From RUG14300 sp964561145 (GTDB taxonomy: Bacteria > Bacillota > Clostridia > Christensenellales > CAG-1252), in NCBI GenBank assembly GCA_964561145.1, contig CAZLNZ010000008.1:20650-84649 (forward strand): a stretch of 64,000 bases of DNA, written 5' to 3'. The translations under genes and the position numbers were made by a program. Below, piece after piece: positions 1 through 8,412 of the stretch. The notes beneath the pieces are model-generated. The model was not told the origin of the DNA. It was given only the letters and a program-made list of their open reading frames with translations, and did no database searches. Within the stretch, counting starts at the first letter, position 1; the number at the start of each line of letters is the position of its first letter.

Positions 1-2
1 TT

Positions 3-188
3 CTAAAGAATCTTAAAGGCGGAGATATTATTCTTTGTCATAATAACAGCGATCATATCGTAGAGGCGTTACCCGAGATAATTGAAGGCGGAATAAGCAA
101 AGGACTTAAGTTCGTAAAAATAAGCGAACTGATTTACAAGGACAATTATATAATCGACAACACCGGGAAACAGATTTCCCAAGGCTAA
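3..188 (+). CDS. Polysaccharide deacetylase, C-terminal fragment
   Basis: Only the last 61 codons are in the window; the 5' part lies upstream of base 1. The visible piece (GDIILCHNNSDH, then EALPEIIEGGISKG, then FVKISELI) matches the C-terminal end of the NodB-fold deacetylases (PdaA/PdaB/YlxY type), which remove acetyl groups from N-acetylglucosamine or N-acetylmuramic acid in cell-wall polymers. The His in the LCHN stretch corresponds to the second conserved His motif (usually LLHD). The metal-binding motif is not in view, so activity cannot be judged. It ends 9 bases before the SSB-like gene, with which it may be co-transcribed. Confidence 0.7.
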   Translation, partial: LKNLKGGDIILCHNNSDHIVEALPEIIEGGISKGLKFVKISELIYKDNYIIDNTGKQISQG

Positions 189-197
189 AGGAGGCAT

Positions 198-845
198 ATG
201 AGCTACGAAGAAAACAACAAAGTAACACTATCAGGAGAGATTATCAAAGAACCTCAATATAGTCATGAGGTTATGGGTGAAGGATTTTACGAATTTACAT
301 TGTCTGTGAAAAGGCTGTCGGGACAATGTGATTATGTACCTATCACAATTTCAGAAAGACTGATGGACGGAATTTCGCTCCAATCCGGTAATTACATAAC
401 CGTGACCGGTCAATTTAGATCTTATAATAAGCAGTGTGAGAATAAGAGTAAGCTTATGTTAACGGTATTTGCACGAAGTATCGGTCCGTTTGATGAGGAA
501 ATCAATCCTAACTCAATATATCTGTCGGGGTATATATGCAAGGAGCCTATGTATAGAACAACCCCATTTAAACGTGAGATATGCGATATGTTAATTGCCG
601 TAAATCGTGCCTATAACAAATCCGATTACATTCCGTGTATCGCATGGGGTAGAAATGCCAGATATGTAAACACACTTAAGGTCGGTGATAGAATAGACTT
701 GAGCGGAAGAATACAGTCAAGAGAGTATCAAAAGGAAGAGGGTGGAACCTTGCTTACTAAAACCGCTTATGAAGTAAGTATATCATTTTTGAAAACCGAT
801 GCACGAGAGAATTTGATTTTTAATATGAAAAGAACAACCGCATAA
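198..845 (+). CDS. SSB-like protein with two OB folds
   Basis: 215 residues preceded by an AAAGGAGG Shine-Dalgarno seven bases or so before the ATG. The protein contains two similar halves, about residues 6-95 and 103-205. Each begins with a strand of the form VTLSGEI / IYLSGYI followed by KEPxY, then strands ending in a GxxIxxxGR/GQF motif, as in single-stranded-DNA-binding OB folds (SSB/PriB superfamily). Double-OB SSB paralogues of this kind are known in Clostridia; the usual single-OB SSB has about 150 residues and an acidic C-terminal tip, and this protein has no such tip (it ends FNMKRTTA). It therefore is more likely an accessory ssDNA-binding protein than the essential SSB. Function inferred from fold only. 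Confidence 0.65.
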   Translation: MSYEENNKVTLSGEIIKEPQYSHEVMGEGFYEFTLSVKRLSGQCDYVPITISERLMDGISLQSGNYITVTGQFRSYNKQCENKSKLMLTVFARSIGPFDEEINPNSIYLSGYICKEPMYRTTPFKREICDMLIAVNRAYNKSDYIPCIAWGRNARYVNTLKVGDRIDLSGRIQSREYQKEEGGTLLTKTAYEVSISFLKTDARENLIFNMKRTTA

Positions 846-891
846 TGAAGGATATAAACAGAGTTATAATGTCATAATCCTTTTTTTGTTG

Positions 892-918
892 GCTCCTCTT
901 ATATTGAGGAGCTTTTTT
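892..918 (+). terminator. Intrinsic terminator after the SSB-like gene
   Basis: Perfect 7-bp stem GCTCCTC / GAGGAGC around a 7-nt loop, followed by six T. It closes the transcription unit of the SSB-like gene. Confidence 0.85.
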
Positions 919-972
919 GTAGCTGAATAGCAACTCTTTGCGGTTTAAAGATTAAAGAATTGTTAAAAGGAC

Positions 973-1001
973 TTGAATGATTTGAATTCATATGTTATAA
1001 T
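973..1001 (+). promoter_or_regulatory. Promoter of the endonuclease I operon
   Basis: TTGAAT at 973-978 and TATAAT at 996-1001 with 17 bp between them, and a TG one base before the -10 (extended -10). It leaves a leader of about 90 nt before the ATG at 1100. Confidence 0.75.
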
Positions 1002-1099
1002 GTTGAAAAATCATAAATGATCTTACAAACAAGCCAATTGTTGTAAACAGAAACACATATATATTGCAAAATTCGTTGCATACTCTTTAAGGAGAAATT

Positions 1100-3544
1100 A
1101 TGAGAAAGAAAAACATTACACGTTACATTGCACTAGTTCTTGTCGTTGCATTACTCATAAGCATTACTTCGGCTTTCGGCGGTTTAACTGTTTCCTATGC
1201 TCAAACAGATTACTATGCCGATATCACGGCGGTTGGAGGAGAGGCGCTATTAGGGCAACTTCACGATTTGATTACCAAAACTCACAAAAAGTATACTTCT
1301 TATGATAATTGTAAGACACCTTCCATTATTTTAAAAACGGATGGTGGAACCGATGGCAATGTTATGGAGTTTTACTCTCAAGCCAATATTTCATCCAAAT
1401 GGGGTGGTGGAAATCTAGGCACTTGGAATCGTGAGCACGTGTGGTGTCAAAGCTTATCAGGTGGATTATGGGGTACCTCGGGTGGTGGCAGCGATCTTCA
1501 CCATATAAGACCTGTTGAATCGGGCTTAAACTCTGCCAGAGGAAATAATAAATACGGTGAATTGTATAGCCGTGAAGAATATAAAGTGTATTACGAGGAT
1601 TCCTCGAACAAGCCTGTCGCTCTCGGCGGGTACAATAATAAGAGTTCAAAGGTGTTCGAACCTTTGGACAATGTAAAAGGTGATGTCGCAAGAATTGTGA
1701 TGTATATGTACACTCACTATAACACTTACAGCAACGTTGGCGGAACAACCAATGGTAGTGGTGGTTCCTTCGGAACACTTAAGTTTACATATGTAGTTGA
1801 CGCCAACACCGAGGCAGAAGCAATTGCGATGCTCCTTAAGTGGAACAGAGAGGACCCTGTTGATGATATCGAACGTAATCGTAACGATGCGGTTTTTGAG
1901 ATTCAAGGTAATCGTAACCCCTTTATCGATAATGAAAACTATGCCGATTTGATTTGGGGAGATGCAGCTGTTCTTCCCGACTTGGAAGATATTAAGGTAT
2001 CACCCGATGATATAACCTTGAATATCGGACAAAGCAAACAATTATTTGTTAAAATTACTCCCTCGGGTGCAGACGGAAGAGTCACTTGGACATCTCAAGA
2101 TGAAAGCATCGCAACGGTTACAGCTTCCGGTATCGTAACCGCAAAGGGTGAAGGAACAACATTTATTCATGCAACCTCTGTTGTGGATTCCGATATAGAC
2201 GATATGGCACTGGTTACAGTTGAGAAATCGAGTGCGGGAGATGCATCCGGAGGAGAGGTAAGATACCTGACTATAGATGCCTCTTGCTTTGAAATGACGG
2301 CAGGTTATAATTTTAAGACTTGGTATTCTAGCGGCTGTTCAGGATTTGCTTTCATTTACGGTGGTAGTGATTCATATCCTGTAGGCAACTACATGCAGTT
2401 CAATGTAAGCCAGAGTAGTTATTATTTGGCAAGCAACATAGGTCTTGCCGGTCGAATTACCTCCGTAACTGCCAAGATTAATAAAGATTCTGAAAGACCT
2501 TGGAAGCTTTTGACCTCTTCAACCGCTTATACCGCAGTTAACGGAGCACCTACAAACGGTAATGATTGGGGTACAAAGACAGTTACCTTAGAGGGCGTAA
2601 CCTGGGAGGTTACCGGAAATGATAACTATTTTGCTTTAGTTTATGCATTAAATTCCACTAAAGGTGCTTGTTACCTAGATAGCATTACTGTAGAGTACGT
2701 GGTAGATACCGGAGATACTCCGGATCCTAACCCCGACCCTAAGTTTTCCGGGATTGAGATTACGCCAGAAAGTATTATCCTTGACGAGGAAAATGCGGAT
2801 GAGCAAAGCATTAGAGATGCAATAACAGTAAATGCACTTTATGACGATGGTAGCAAGAAGGTTGTAACCGATTATGAGATTTCAGGTTTTAAGCAAGGTG
2901 TATTCACTGAGCAAGATGTCAAGATTTCTTGGGGGGAAACAGAAGCGACTGTCAAAGTGAAGATAAATGAGAAGGTTGTAATCGATCCCGAAGCAAAACT
3001 ATCCGGATTGGAATCTTCATTTTCTTTCGTAACCCTCGAGGAGGGAAGTGCTAGTATAGAGATTATTAAAAATGCTATAACGGTAAAAGCAGTTTATGCC
3101 GATGGGACAAAAAAGACAATAACAGATTACGAGATAAGCGGATTTAAGGCAGATATCTTTACCGAGCAATCGATTGAAATCTCTTGGAACGGAGTTAAAA
3201 CTACAATATCCGTAATTATCATGAAGAATGCTGTTGAAAATACCAATATCTTGGCTTTTGTTTCGGCAGTTAACAATATAAATGCTAATGATACACCTTA
3301 TGTCTATTATCAGACAATAACTAAAGCAATTGAAAAGTACAATAAGCTTTCCGATGAAGAGAAAGCGGATCAAGAAGTTGTTACTTCAGTCGGCTCATTG
3401 ACTGCGGCAATTGCCGATTACAATTCCTTGGCGTCAGACATAAACGAGCAATCTAACGTTGCCGCCGAGGTTGCAACAAATAGTGCCGCAACCTTTATAT
3501 CCCTCGCTGCTGTTATATTGTATATTATCAAGCATTTACTGTAA
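1100..3544 (+). CDS. Secreted, membrane-tethered endonuclease I with Ig-like domains
   Basis: 814 residues. A signal peptide (positively charged start, hydrophobic core to about residue 35) leads to an endonuclease I (EndA/NucM, PF04231) domain at about 45-290, with the NREHVWCQSL His-Glu-His core and the following SDLHHIRP segment that form the His-Me metal finger of this family. Then come a Big_2-type Ig domain (about 296-375), a beta-sandwich (about 386-535), two repeats sharing DYEISGFK (about 555-625 and 633-703), a helical region and a C-terminal hydrophobic helix ending IIKHLL, which suggests anchoring in the membrane. Family members cut DNA (and sometimes RNA) non-specifically outside the cell. 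SD AAGGAG precedes the ATG. It is followed 12 bases later by a lipoprotein gene. Role in feeding on extracellular DNA is inferred. Confidence 0.85.
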   Translation: MRKKNITRYIALVLVVALLISITSAFGGLTVSYAQTDYYADITAVGGEALLGQLHDLITKTHKKYTSYDNCKTPSIILKTDGGTDGNVMEFYSQANISSKWGGGNLGTWNREHVWCQSLSGGLWGTSGGGSDLHHIRPVESGLNSARGNNKYGELYSREEYKVYYEDSSNKPVALGGYNNKSSKVFEPLDNVKGDVARIVMYMYTHYNTYSNVGGTTNGSGGSFGTLKFTYVVDANTEAEAIAMLLKWNREDPVDDIERNRNDAVFEIQGNRNPFIDNENYADLIWGDAAVLPDLEDIKVSPDDITLNIGQSKQLFVKITPSGADGRVTWTSQDESIATVTASGIVTAKGEGTTFIHATSVVDSDIDDMALVTVEKSSAGDASGGEVRYLTIDASCFEMTAGYNFKTWYSSGCSGFAFIYGGSDSYPVGNYMQFNVSQSSYYLASNIGLAGRITSVTAKINKDSERPWKLLTSSTAYTAVNGAPTNGNDWGTKTVTLEGVTWEVTGNDNYFALVYALNSTKGACYLDSITVEYVVDTGDTPDPNPDPKFSGIEITPESIILDEENADEQSIRDAITVNALYDDGSKKVVTDYEISGFKQGVFTEQDVKISWGETEATVKVKINEKVVIDPEAKLSGLESSFSFVTLEEGSASIEIIKNAITVKAVYADGTKKTITDYEISGFKADIFTEQSIEISWNGVKTTISVIIMKNAVENTNILAFVSAVNNINANDTPYVYYQTITKAIEKYNKLSDEEKADQEVVTSVGSLTAAIADYNSLASDINEQSNVAAEVATNSAATFISLAAVILYIIKHLL

Positions 3545-3556
3545 GGAGAAACGAAT

Positions 3557-4138
3557 ATGAAAAAAGCGATATCGATTTTAATTATTATGCTGTTGACTGT
3601 AACGCTATTTTGTGCTTGCGATGAAAGTGCTGTAAATCTTGACGATATAAATGCAATGCTTAACAAGGAATATAGCGGTTGGACGATTTCAACATCGACG
3701 TTATATAATAGTGTTAGATTGGATAGTGAATACATTGTCGCGAAGGTCGAAGGTCAAACTGAAATATCATATTCTGTCGAGCAACTTAACGAGCTTTCAC
3801 TTGAGGCAAACCAAGATTTTAAGAGTGTAAAGACCGGTAATGTCATTGTAAAAGACGGAAAAGTCTTATCCTCCGATGGAGCAGAGCTATTCTTAGACCT
3901 AAGCGGAATGGAAAGCATTGGTTTGAATTTCAAGTCTAAGTATTTTGAGGGAATCAATAAGACTTCTTCGGCATTTTCTGCCAAAGTAAAGGATATCAAC
4001 GGATTTATGGGTAAAGAAATCGATGCAACCTCTATGACAGTCGGGGCTAGTTTTAACGCCAACGGCTTTGTATACATAAAATTGAACTATACGACATCCA
4101 AAGGTGCTATAGTTACAACCGAGTATATATTTGATTAA
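3557..4138 (+). CDS. Small lipoprotein of unknown function
   Basis: 193 residues. An N-terminal lipoprotein signal with lipobox LFCAC (Cys about residue 21) predicts a lipid-anchored extracellular protein. The rest is mixed alpha/beta with alternating polar and hydrophobic residues and no motif I recognise. An AAGGAG Shine-Dalgarno lies 8-9 bases before the ATG. It starts 12 bases after the endonuclease gene and is probably co-transcribed with it, so it may assist or anchor the nuclease; that is inference from position only. Confidence 0.75.
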   Translation: MKKAISILIIMLLTVTLFCACDESAVNLDDINAMLNKEYSGWTISTSTLYNSVRLDSEYIVAKVEGQTEISYSVEQLNELSLEANQDFKSVKTGNVIVKDGKVLSSDGAELFLDLSGMESIGLNFKSKYFEGINKTSSAFSAKVKDINGFMGKEIDATSMTVGASFNANGFVYIKLNYTTSKGAIVTTEYIFD

Positions 4139-4189
4139 CAGAATCATAGTTCCTTTCGATAAATAATACTGAAAATGTCAAAAAGGGGC

Positions 4190-4218
4190 TTGAAATAATT
4201 ACTTTGAGAGTATATAAT
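4190..4218 (+). promoter_or_regulatory. Promoter of the ABC importer operon
   Basis: TTGAAA at 4190-4195 and TATAAT at 4213-4218, exactly 17 bp apart. Predicted transcription starts near 4225, giving an unusually long leader of about 335 nt before the first gene at 4560. Confidence 0.75.
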
Positions 4219-4331
4219 ATATATGACCCCAAAAATGAAAGGGCATATATGTAAATTGCTAAGTGTTAAAATTAAGTTAAAGTATTAATCGAAATTTGTT
4301 GATTTTTCTCCTGATAGGTGTTAGAATTGAC

Positions 4332-4352
4332 TTGTTAAGATTAGCTTAACAA
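4332..4352. promoter_or_regulatory. Inverted repeat in the importer leader
   Basis: Eight-base arms TTGTTAAG and CTTAACAA separated by five bases. It lies inside the long leader, just before the possible leader peptide. It could be an operator or an RNA hairpin; nothing in the sequence decides between the two. Confidence 0.45.
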
Positions 4353-4375
4353 AAAAATGGAGCGTGAGTAACAAA

Positions 4376-4483
4376 ATGACAAAACTGCTTTGCCAACAAC
4401 AAACAAATAAGTCATATAACATTTGTAACGTATTTTTCTTACGCCCCACTGGCAATAGTATAGTAAATGAGTACAAAAAGTAG
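4376..4483 (+). CDS. Possible 35-codon leader peptide before the importer operon
   Basis: An ATG at 4376 opens 35 codons (MTKLLCQQQTNKSYN..., ending VNEYKK) and stops with TAG at 4481-4483, immediately after the 5' arm of the terminator-like hairpin at 4471-4508. A ribosome finishing this frame would cover that arm. This is the geometry of transcription attenuation by a translated leader. A purine-rich GTGAG lies 7 bases before the ATG; a better GGAG is 13 bases away. No similarity is recognised and the frame could be chance; only its placement supports it. Confidence 0.35.
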   Translation: MTKLLCQQQTNKSYNICNVFFLRPTGNSIVNEYKK

Positions 4484-4508
4484 ATTGATTTGCTTTTTGT
4501 ACTTTTTT
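4471..4508 (+). terminator. Terminator-like hairpin (possible attenuator) before the importer operon
   Basis: Perfect 10-bp stem GTACAAAAAG / CTTTTTGTAC with a 12-nt loop, followed by six T. It sits after the 4190-4218 promoter and 51 bases before the first gene, so read-through must be allowed for expression. It may be an attenuator working with the leader frame, although it could also be an ordinary terminator for transcripts coming from the upstream operon. Confidence 0.6.
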
Positions 4509-4559
4509 GTTTATAGAGTATCTCTTTAAGAGAAACAGTATTATAAAAAAGGAGCAGTT

Positions 4560-4919
4560 ATGAGTATTGGCTTATTACTTCTTAATGGATTGAAGGCAGT
4601 TGACTTTGGTTTCTTTATTGGTTGTGCAGTTGTTATCGTATTGATCATTGCCGTATACTTTTTGATACCTGTTTTTAACAAAAAACAATATGCTGAACAA
4701 AGAGAAAATCTTAAAAAGCGTGAAGCAGCGTTTAATGCTAATAGAAGATCAGTCCCGCAAGAAGGGGATTCTTTGAACGGTATAGATGCTCAAGATAATC
4801 TTGTTGATAACGTAGCTAGTTCTGCTGAGATGGATAGTATCAGTGACGGTCAAACAGAGGCAATAGAAGAACTTCAAGAGATAGAATGTAATTCAGCCAA
4901 CGAAGGTGAAAACGACTAA
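4560..4919 (+). CDS. Small single-pass membrane protein
   Basis: 119 residues. One hydrophobic helix (about 17-40, FFIGCAVVIVLIIAVYFLIP) is followed by a short basic, Gln/Lys-rich stretch and then an acidic, probably disordered tail rich in Asp, Glu and Asn. An AAAAGGAG Shine-Dalgarno precedes the ATG. It is the first gene of the ABC importer operon, two bases from the next gene, so it may be an accessory subunit of the transporter. Homology is not recognised. Confidence 0.7.
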   Translation: MSIGLLLLNGLKAVDFGFFIGCAVVIVLIIAVYFLIPVFNKKQYAEQRENLKKREAAFNANRRSVPQEGDSLNGIDAQDNLVDNVASSAEMDSISDGQTEAIEELQEIECNSANEGEND

Positions 4920-4921
4920 TA

Positions 4922-6118
4922 ATGAAGAAAGGTCGTATTTTCGCAAATGTCATATATTACATTTTTACCTTTGCAATTGGATTGATTCTTGCTTTCACCT
5001 TACCATATCTTCTAATGTATTACGGAGAGTCGGTAAGCATGATAAAGAAGTCCTTAGAGAGTGGTGATTATGAAAAAGCTTTCTCGATTGTCGGAGGATA
5101 TTATGATAGTCAATATGTCTATCAAACCGACTTTGAAGATGGTGGCGGTATAGTTTTATTCGCATCGGCGACCCTTACGTCAGGGTTTGACGAGGAAGGT
5201 AATGAGCTAGAGGACTACCTACTTCACAAATCCTATGCAGGTTTTATATACGGAGTACATAGTACCTACAATGTAACTGCAAAGGGAGATAACCAAGCTA
5301 AAGTAGTTGTTATCGATCGAAATGGGGCGCAACATAGTATAGATGTGTTAGATGCCGATTCCGACGGTGACGATATACTTGATACCAATGCAACTTGCTA
5401 TGAGTACGGTTTCATTTATATTGATCTAGATCAGGATACTTGTGTATCACTAGCAAAGATATCTATTTTGGATGTAAAGGGTAATGTTTTTAAGGAAGTA
5501 GAATTGTCATTTGATTATGGTGAACAGTTTTTTACCGATGTAACGCCCTTTGTTGAAGAGTATAATCGTGATTGCAAGTCGGAAAATCTTGAAAGATTGG
5601 ATGAAGAATTGTTAGCAAAGAGTGAGAACTATTGTATAAGTTCTAATGCAGTGATTCAATCGTCTGCCGATAAGAAAGCGGCGATAATAGTAGTTGTATA
5701 CTTTGTTTTCATCTATCTATTAGGCGATTCGTTAATTGGTGGAAGATATGTGATTAAGTTCTTTAGGTGGGTACTTGAAAAGGTATTCAAGGTCAAGTTT
5801 AAATCACGGAAACCTATTAATAAAGAGACATTTGGTCATGACTATTTCTGCAAGGTTACGATGCAGGCTGACGTGTCAGCGATAGATGATTTTGACGAAA
5901 GTGTACAAGTAAGATATTCTAAAGAGGATGGAGAAATCTGTTTCGTACTTTTGAAGAATAGCGGATACTCGAACACGCAATCTATTAAAGCCGGTGAATA
6001 TCTCAACCTTTGGGTTGATTTAGATAACAATTATAAAGTAGTAAACCTTCCTGAAACACTAGAGGTTGAGGGATATCAAAAACAATTTATATTCAAGATA
6101 ATAAAACGTGAGGACTAA
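4922..6118 (+). CDS. Two-pass membrane protein of unknown function, importer operon
   Basis: 398 residues. A first membrane helix (about 9-31) is followed by an extracellular region of roughly 220 residues with an acidic, Asp-rich segment near 140-155, a second membrane helix (about 254-275), and a basic cytoplasmic region of about 120 residues that looks beta-rich. No known family is recognised. It lies between the small membrane protein and the transporter ATPase (5-base gap), in one tight operon, so it probably acts with the importer, perhaps as an extracellular receptor or an assembly factor. That role is inferred from position. Confidence 0.7.
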   Translation: MKKGRIFANVIYYIFTFAIGLILAFTLPYLLMYYGESVSMIKKSLESGDYEKAFSIVGGYYDSQYVYQTDFEDGGGIVLFASATLTSGFDEEGNELEDYLLHKSYAGFIYGVHSTYNVTAKGDNQAKVVVIDRNGAQHSIDVLDADSDGDDILDTNATCYEYGFIYIDLDQDTCVSLAKISILDVKGNVFKEVELSFDYGEQFFTDVTPFVEEYNRDCKSENLERLDEELLAKSENYCISSNAVIQSSADKKAAIIVVVYFVFIYLLGDSLIGGRYVIKFFRWVLEKVFKVKFKSRKPINKETFGHDYFCKVTMQADVSAIDDFDESVQVRYSKEDGEICFVLLKNSGYSNTQSIKAGEYLNLWVDLDNNYKVVNLPETLEVEGYQKQFIFKIIKRED

Positions 6119-6123
6119 AGTTT

Positions 6124-7197
6124 ATGAAAATTTCCATTGAACACTTAACAAAGGTATTTCCGTCAAGAGAGAAAAAGGGTAAACCTGTAGTTGCTGTAAA
6201 CGATATGTCTATTGAGATACCGTCCGGCAAGCTTGTTGGTCTTTTAGGACCTTCGGGTTGTGGTAAATCTACCACCTTATTTATGCTCTCCGGTTTGGAG
6301 TCACCCACTCAAGGCAAGATTTTCTTCGATGAACAAGACGTAACCTCTCTTGCCCCTGAAAGAAGAGGAATCGGCTTAGTATTCCAAAACTATGCTTTGT
6401 ACCCTCATATGACAGTAGAGCAGAATATTATGTTCCCTCTTACCAATATGAGAATTCCCAAGGAAGAGGCAAAGGCTAAGGCTCTCGATGCAGCTCGCCT
6501 AGTTCAAATTGAAGATCTGATGGCTCGTAAGCCCAGTGAACTCTCCGGTGGACAACAACAGCGTGTTGCTATTGCCCGTGCATTGGTTAAGATGCCTAAC
6601 GTTTTACTCCTTGACGAACCTCTTTCAAACCTCGACGCTCGTTTGAGACTTCAAACCCGTGAAGAGATCAAGCGTATACAACGTGAAACAGGTATTACTA
6701 CTGTATTCGTTACCCATGACCAAGAAGAAGCAATGTCAATCTGTGATATAATGGTCGTTATGAAGCTTGGATTGGTTCAACAGATCGGCGAACCTCAAGG
6801 AATTTATGACAATCCTAACAATTTATTCGTTGCTAACTTCTTAGGAACTCCTCCTATCAATATCTTTGACGGAGAAATCGTTAACGGTACGGTATACATT
6901 GGCGATGAGGCTATTTTCCAAACTGAGCTTGAGGACCAAGCAATTAAGGTCGGTATTCGTCCTGAGGGCTTTATTTACAATCCTAACGGTGTTCTATCCC
7001 TTAACGTAGATCATATCGAAGTTATGGGTAGAGATAAATCCATTGTATCTCGTCATGAGTGCTCTAACAAACCTACAGTACGTTCCATAGTGGATTCAGA
7101 CGTTAAGCTTCCTGAAAAAGCGGGAGTATTTAAGTTTGATCTTAAACCTAATAAGGTATTCTTATTTAATGCTGAAACTGAAGAGAGGATTTTATAA
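6124..7197 (+). CDS. ABC importer ATPase, MalK/UgpC/MsmX type
   Basis: 357 residues, the usual length for the MalK/UgpC group. Walker A GPSGCGKST at 42-50, Q-loop in FQNYALYPH, ABC signature LSGGQQQR at 140-147, Walker B VLLLDEP from 160, and the switch His in VTHDQEE near 196 are all intact; a C-terminal TOBE-like regulatory domain follows from about residue 235. It energises import through the two permeases encoded next. The stop codon overlaps the next start by one base. This ATPase family mostly serves sugar or glycerophosphodiester importers, but the same family is found beside membrane nucleases in mycoplasmas, so the substrate is left open. Confidence 0.93.
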   Translation: MKISIEHLTKVFPSREKKGKPVVAVNDMSIEIPSGKLVGLLGPSGCGKSTTLFMLSGLESPTQGKIFFDEQDVTSLAPERRGIGLVFQNYALYPHMTVEQNIMFPLTNMRIPKEEAKAKALDAARLVQIEDLMARKPSELSGGQQQRVAIARALVKMPNVLLLDEPLSNLDARLRLQTREEIKRIQRETGITTVFVTHDQEEAMSICDIMVVMKLGLVQQIGEPQGIYDNPNNLFVANFLGTPPINIFDGEIVNGTVYIGDEAIFQTELEDQAIKVGIRPEGFIYNPNGVLSLNVDHIEVMGRDKSIVSRHECSNKPTVRSIVDSDVKLPEKAGVFKFDLKPNKVFLFNAETEERIL

Positions 7198-8402
7198 TGT
7201 CTAATAACGATTTGGATCAAATAACCAAAGTTGTTCACCAAGAAGGCGAAGAGAATATCCAAGCAGCTCAAGAGATTGAACAAGTTGTTGAATCTCAGGA
7301 TAATGCTAAACCAAATAAGGTAGGTGAATTCTTTACTGACCTCGGTGACAAATTTAAAGGTTTATTTAAGAAAAACAATTGGCTTCAAGATGTTGAGGGC
7401 GTTGAAATCATTGACGTTGAATCAAACTTGAGTACAGGTGAGAAGGTAAAGAGATTTTTAAAATCACAGTCAGGTTGGCTATTTGTTTTGCCTGCACTTA
7501 TTTTAATGGCAATATTCACCTTCTATCCTATAATTAACGCTTTTATAGGTGCATTCAAACAGAACTACAGCGGTTTGACCGGTGCTTATGATGGTTGGGG
7601 ATTTGAGAACTTTGTACGTGTTCTAAAAGGTGACACTGGTACAGGTGGTGCTAACTTCTTACAATGTTTGGTAAACACTGCTGTATTCACTTTGATTTCC
7701 GTACCCCTTTCAACTCTACTTGCACTTATAATTGCAGTAGCACTTAATTCAATCAAACCATTACAAAAGGCGTATCAGACTGTATTGTTTTTGCCTTATC
7801 TAACAAACTCTTTGGCAATGGGGGCAGTTTTCGCAACATTCTTCACCGTTGTCGGAACAGTAAATAACAGTGAAACAGTCGGTATTGTTAATAACTTTCT
7901 AGGCTTATTTGGGATCGCACCGGTAGATTGGATGGGCATAGGTTCCCCTGTTTGGGAACTCGGTTCATTGAACATACCTTGGGCTAAGTATATAGTTGTT
8001 ATTGTATACGAGGTATGGGCAGGACTTCCTTTCAAAATACTGATCTTATTTAGTGCCCTGCAGAGTGTTAATAAACAATATTATGATGCTGCTAAAATCG
8101 ACGGAGCTTCGAAGTCAACCGTTTTGTGGAAAATCACCACTCCTATGATCTCTCCAATGTTGTCATATTTGATTATAACGGGTATCATGGGCGGTATGAA
8201 GCAATATACCTCGATTGTAGGTTTATTCGGTGAAGATATGGGTATCGACTACGATATGGGTACGATGGTAGGATATATTTATCAATACATTGATAAAGGA
8301 GCTACCGGATATGCGTTCGCAGGATCCATTCTATTATTCATTATAATAATGATCTTTACCGGCATAAACAATATAGTTAGTAAGAAGACAGTCAAATATT
8401 AA
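7197..8402 (+). CDS. ABC importer permease, MalF/UgpA type, with acidic N-terminal extension
   Basis: 401 residues. About 95 residues of acidic, Gln/Glu-rich, probably disordered sequence precede the first membrane helix (around 96-118), which is unusual: UgpA-type permeases of about 290-300 residues start almost directly with it. Six or so helices follow, and the cytoplasmic EAA loop (YYDAAKIDGASKSTVLWKI) that contacts the ATPase is intact near residues 298-318. It overlaps the ATPase gene by one base. Together with the next permease it forms the membrane channel. Confidence 0.9.
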   Translation: MSNNDLDQITKVVHQEGEENIQAAQEIEQVVESQDNAKPNKVGEFFTDLGDKFKGLFKKNNWLQDVEGVEIIDVESNLSTGEKVKRFLKSQSGWLFVLPALILMAIFTFYPIINAFIGAFKQNYSGLTGAYDGWGFENFVRVLKGDTGTGGANFLQCLVNTAVFTLISVPLSTLLALIIAVALNSIKPLQKAYQTVLFLPYLTNSLAMGAVFATFFTVVGTVNNSETVGIVNNFLGLFGIAPVDWMGIGSPVWELGSLNIPWAKYIVVIVYEVWAGLPFKILILFSALQSVNKQYYDAAKIDGASKSTVLWKITTPMISPMLSYLIITGIMGGMKQYTSIVGLFGEDMGIDYDMGTMVGYIYQYIDKGATGYAFAGSILLFIIIMIFTGINNIVSKKTVKY

Positions 8403-8412
8403 GAGGTGCTTT

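Noticed and set aside
1362..1906. Minus-strand frames inside the endonuclease gene, and comparable antisense frames in other genes
   Set aside because: Composition mirrors the coding strand, there are no ribosome-binding sites, and they overlap clear genes.
4357..4371. Four-codon frame ATG-GAG-CGT-GAG-TAA in the importer leader
   Set aside because: Too short to distinguish from chance; the 35-codon frame that follows has a more meaningful position.
4471..4508. Plain terminator of the upstream endonuclease operon
   Set aside because: Not fully excluded, but it lies 330 bases after that operon and behind a strong new promoter, so an attenuator role is preferred.
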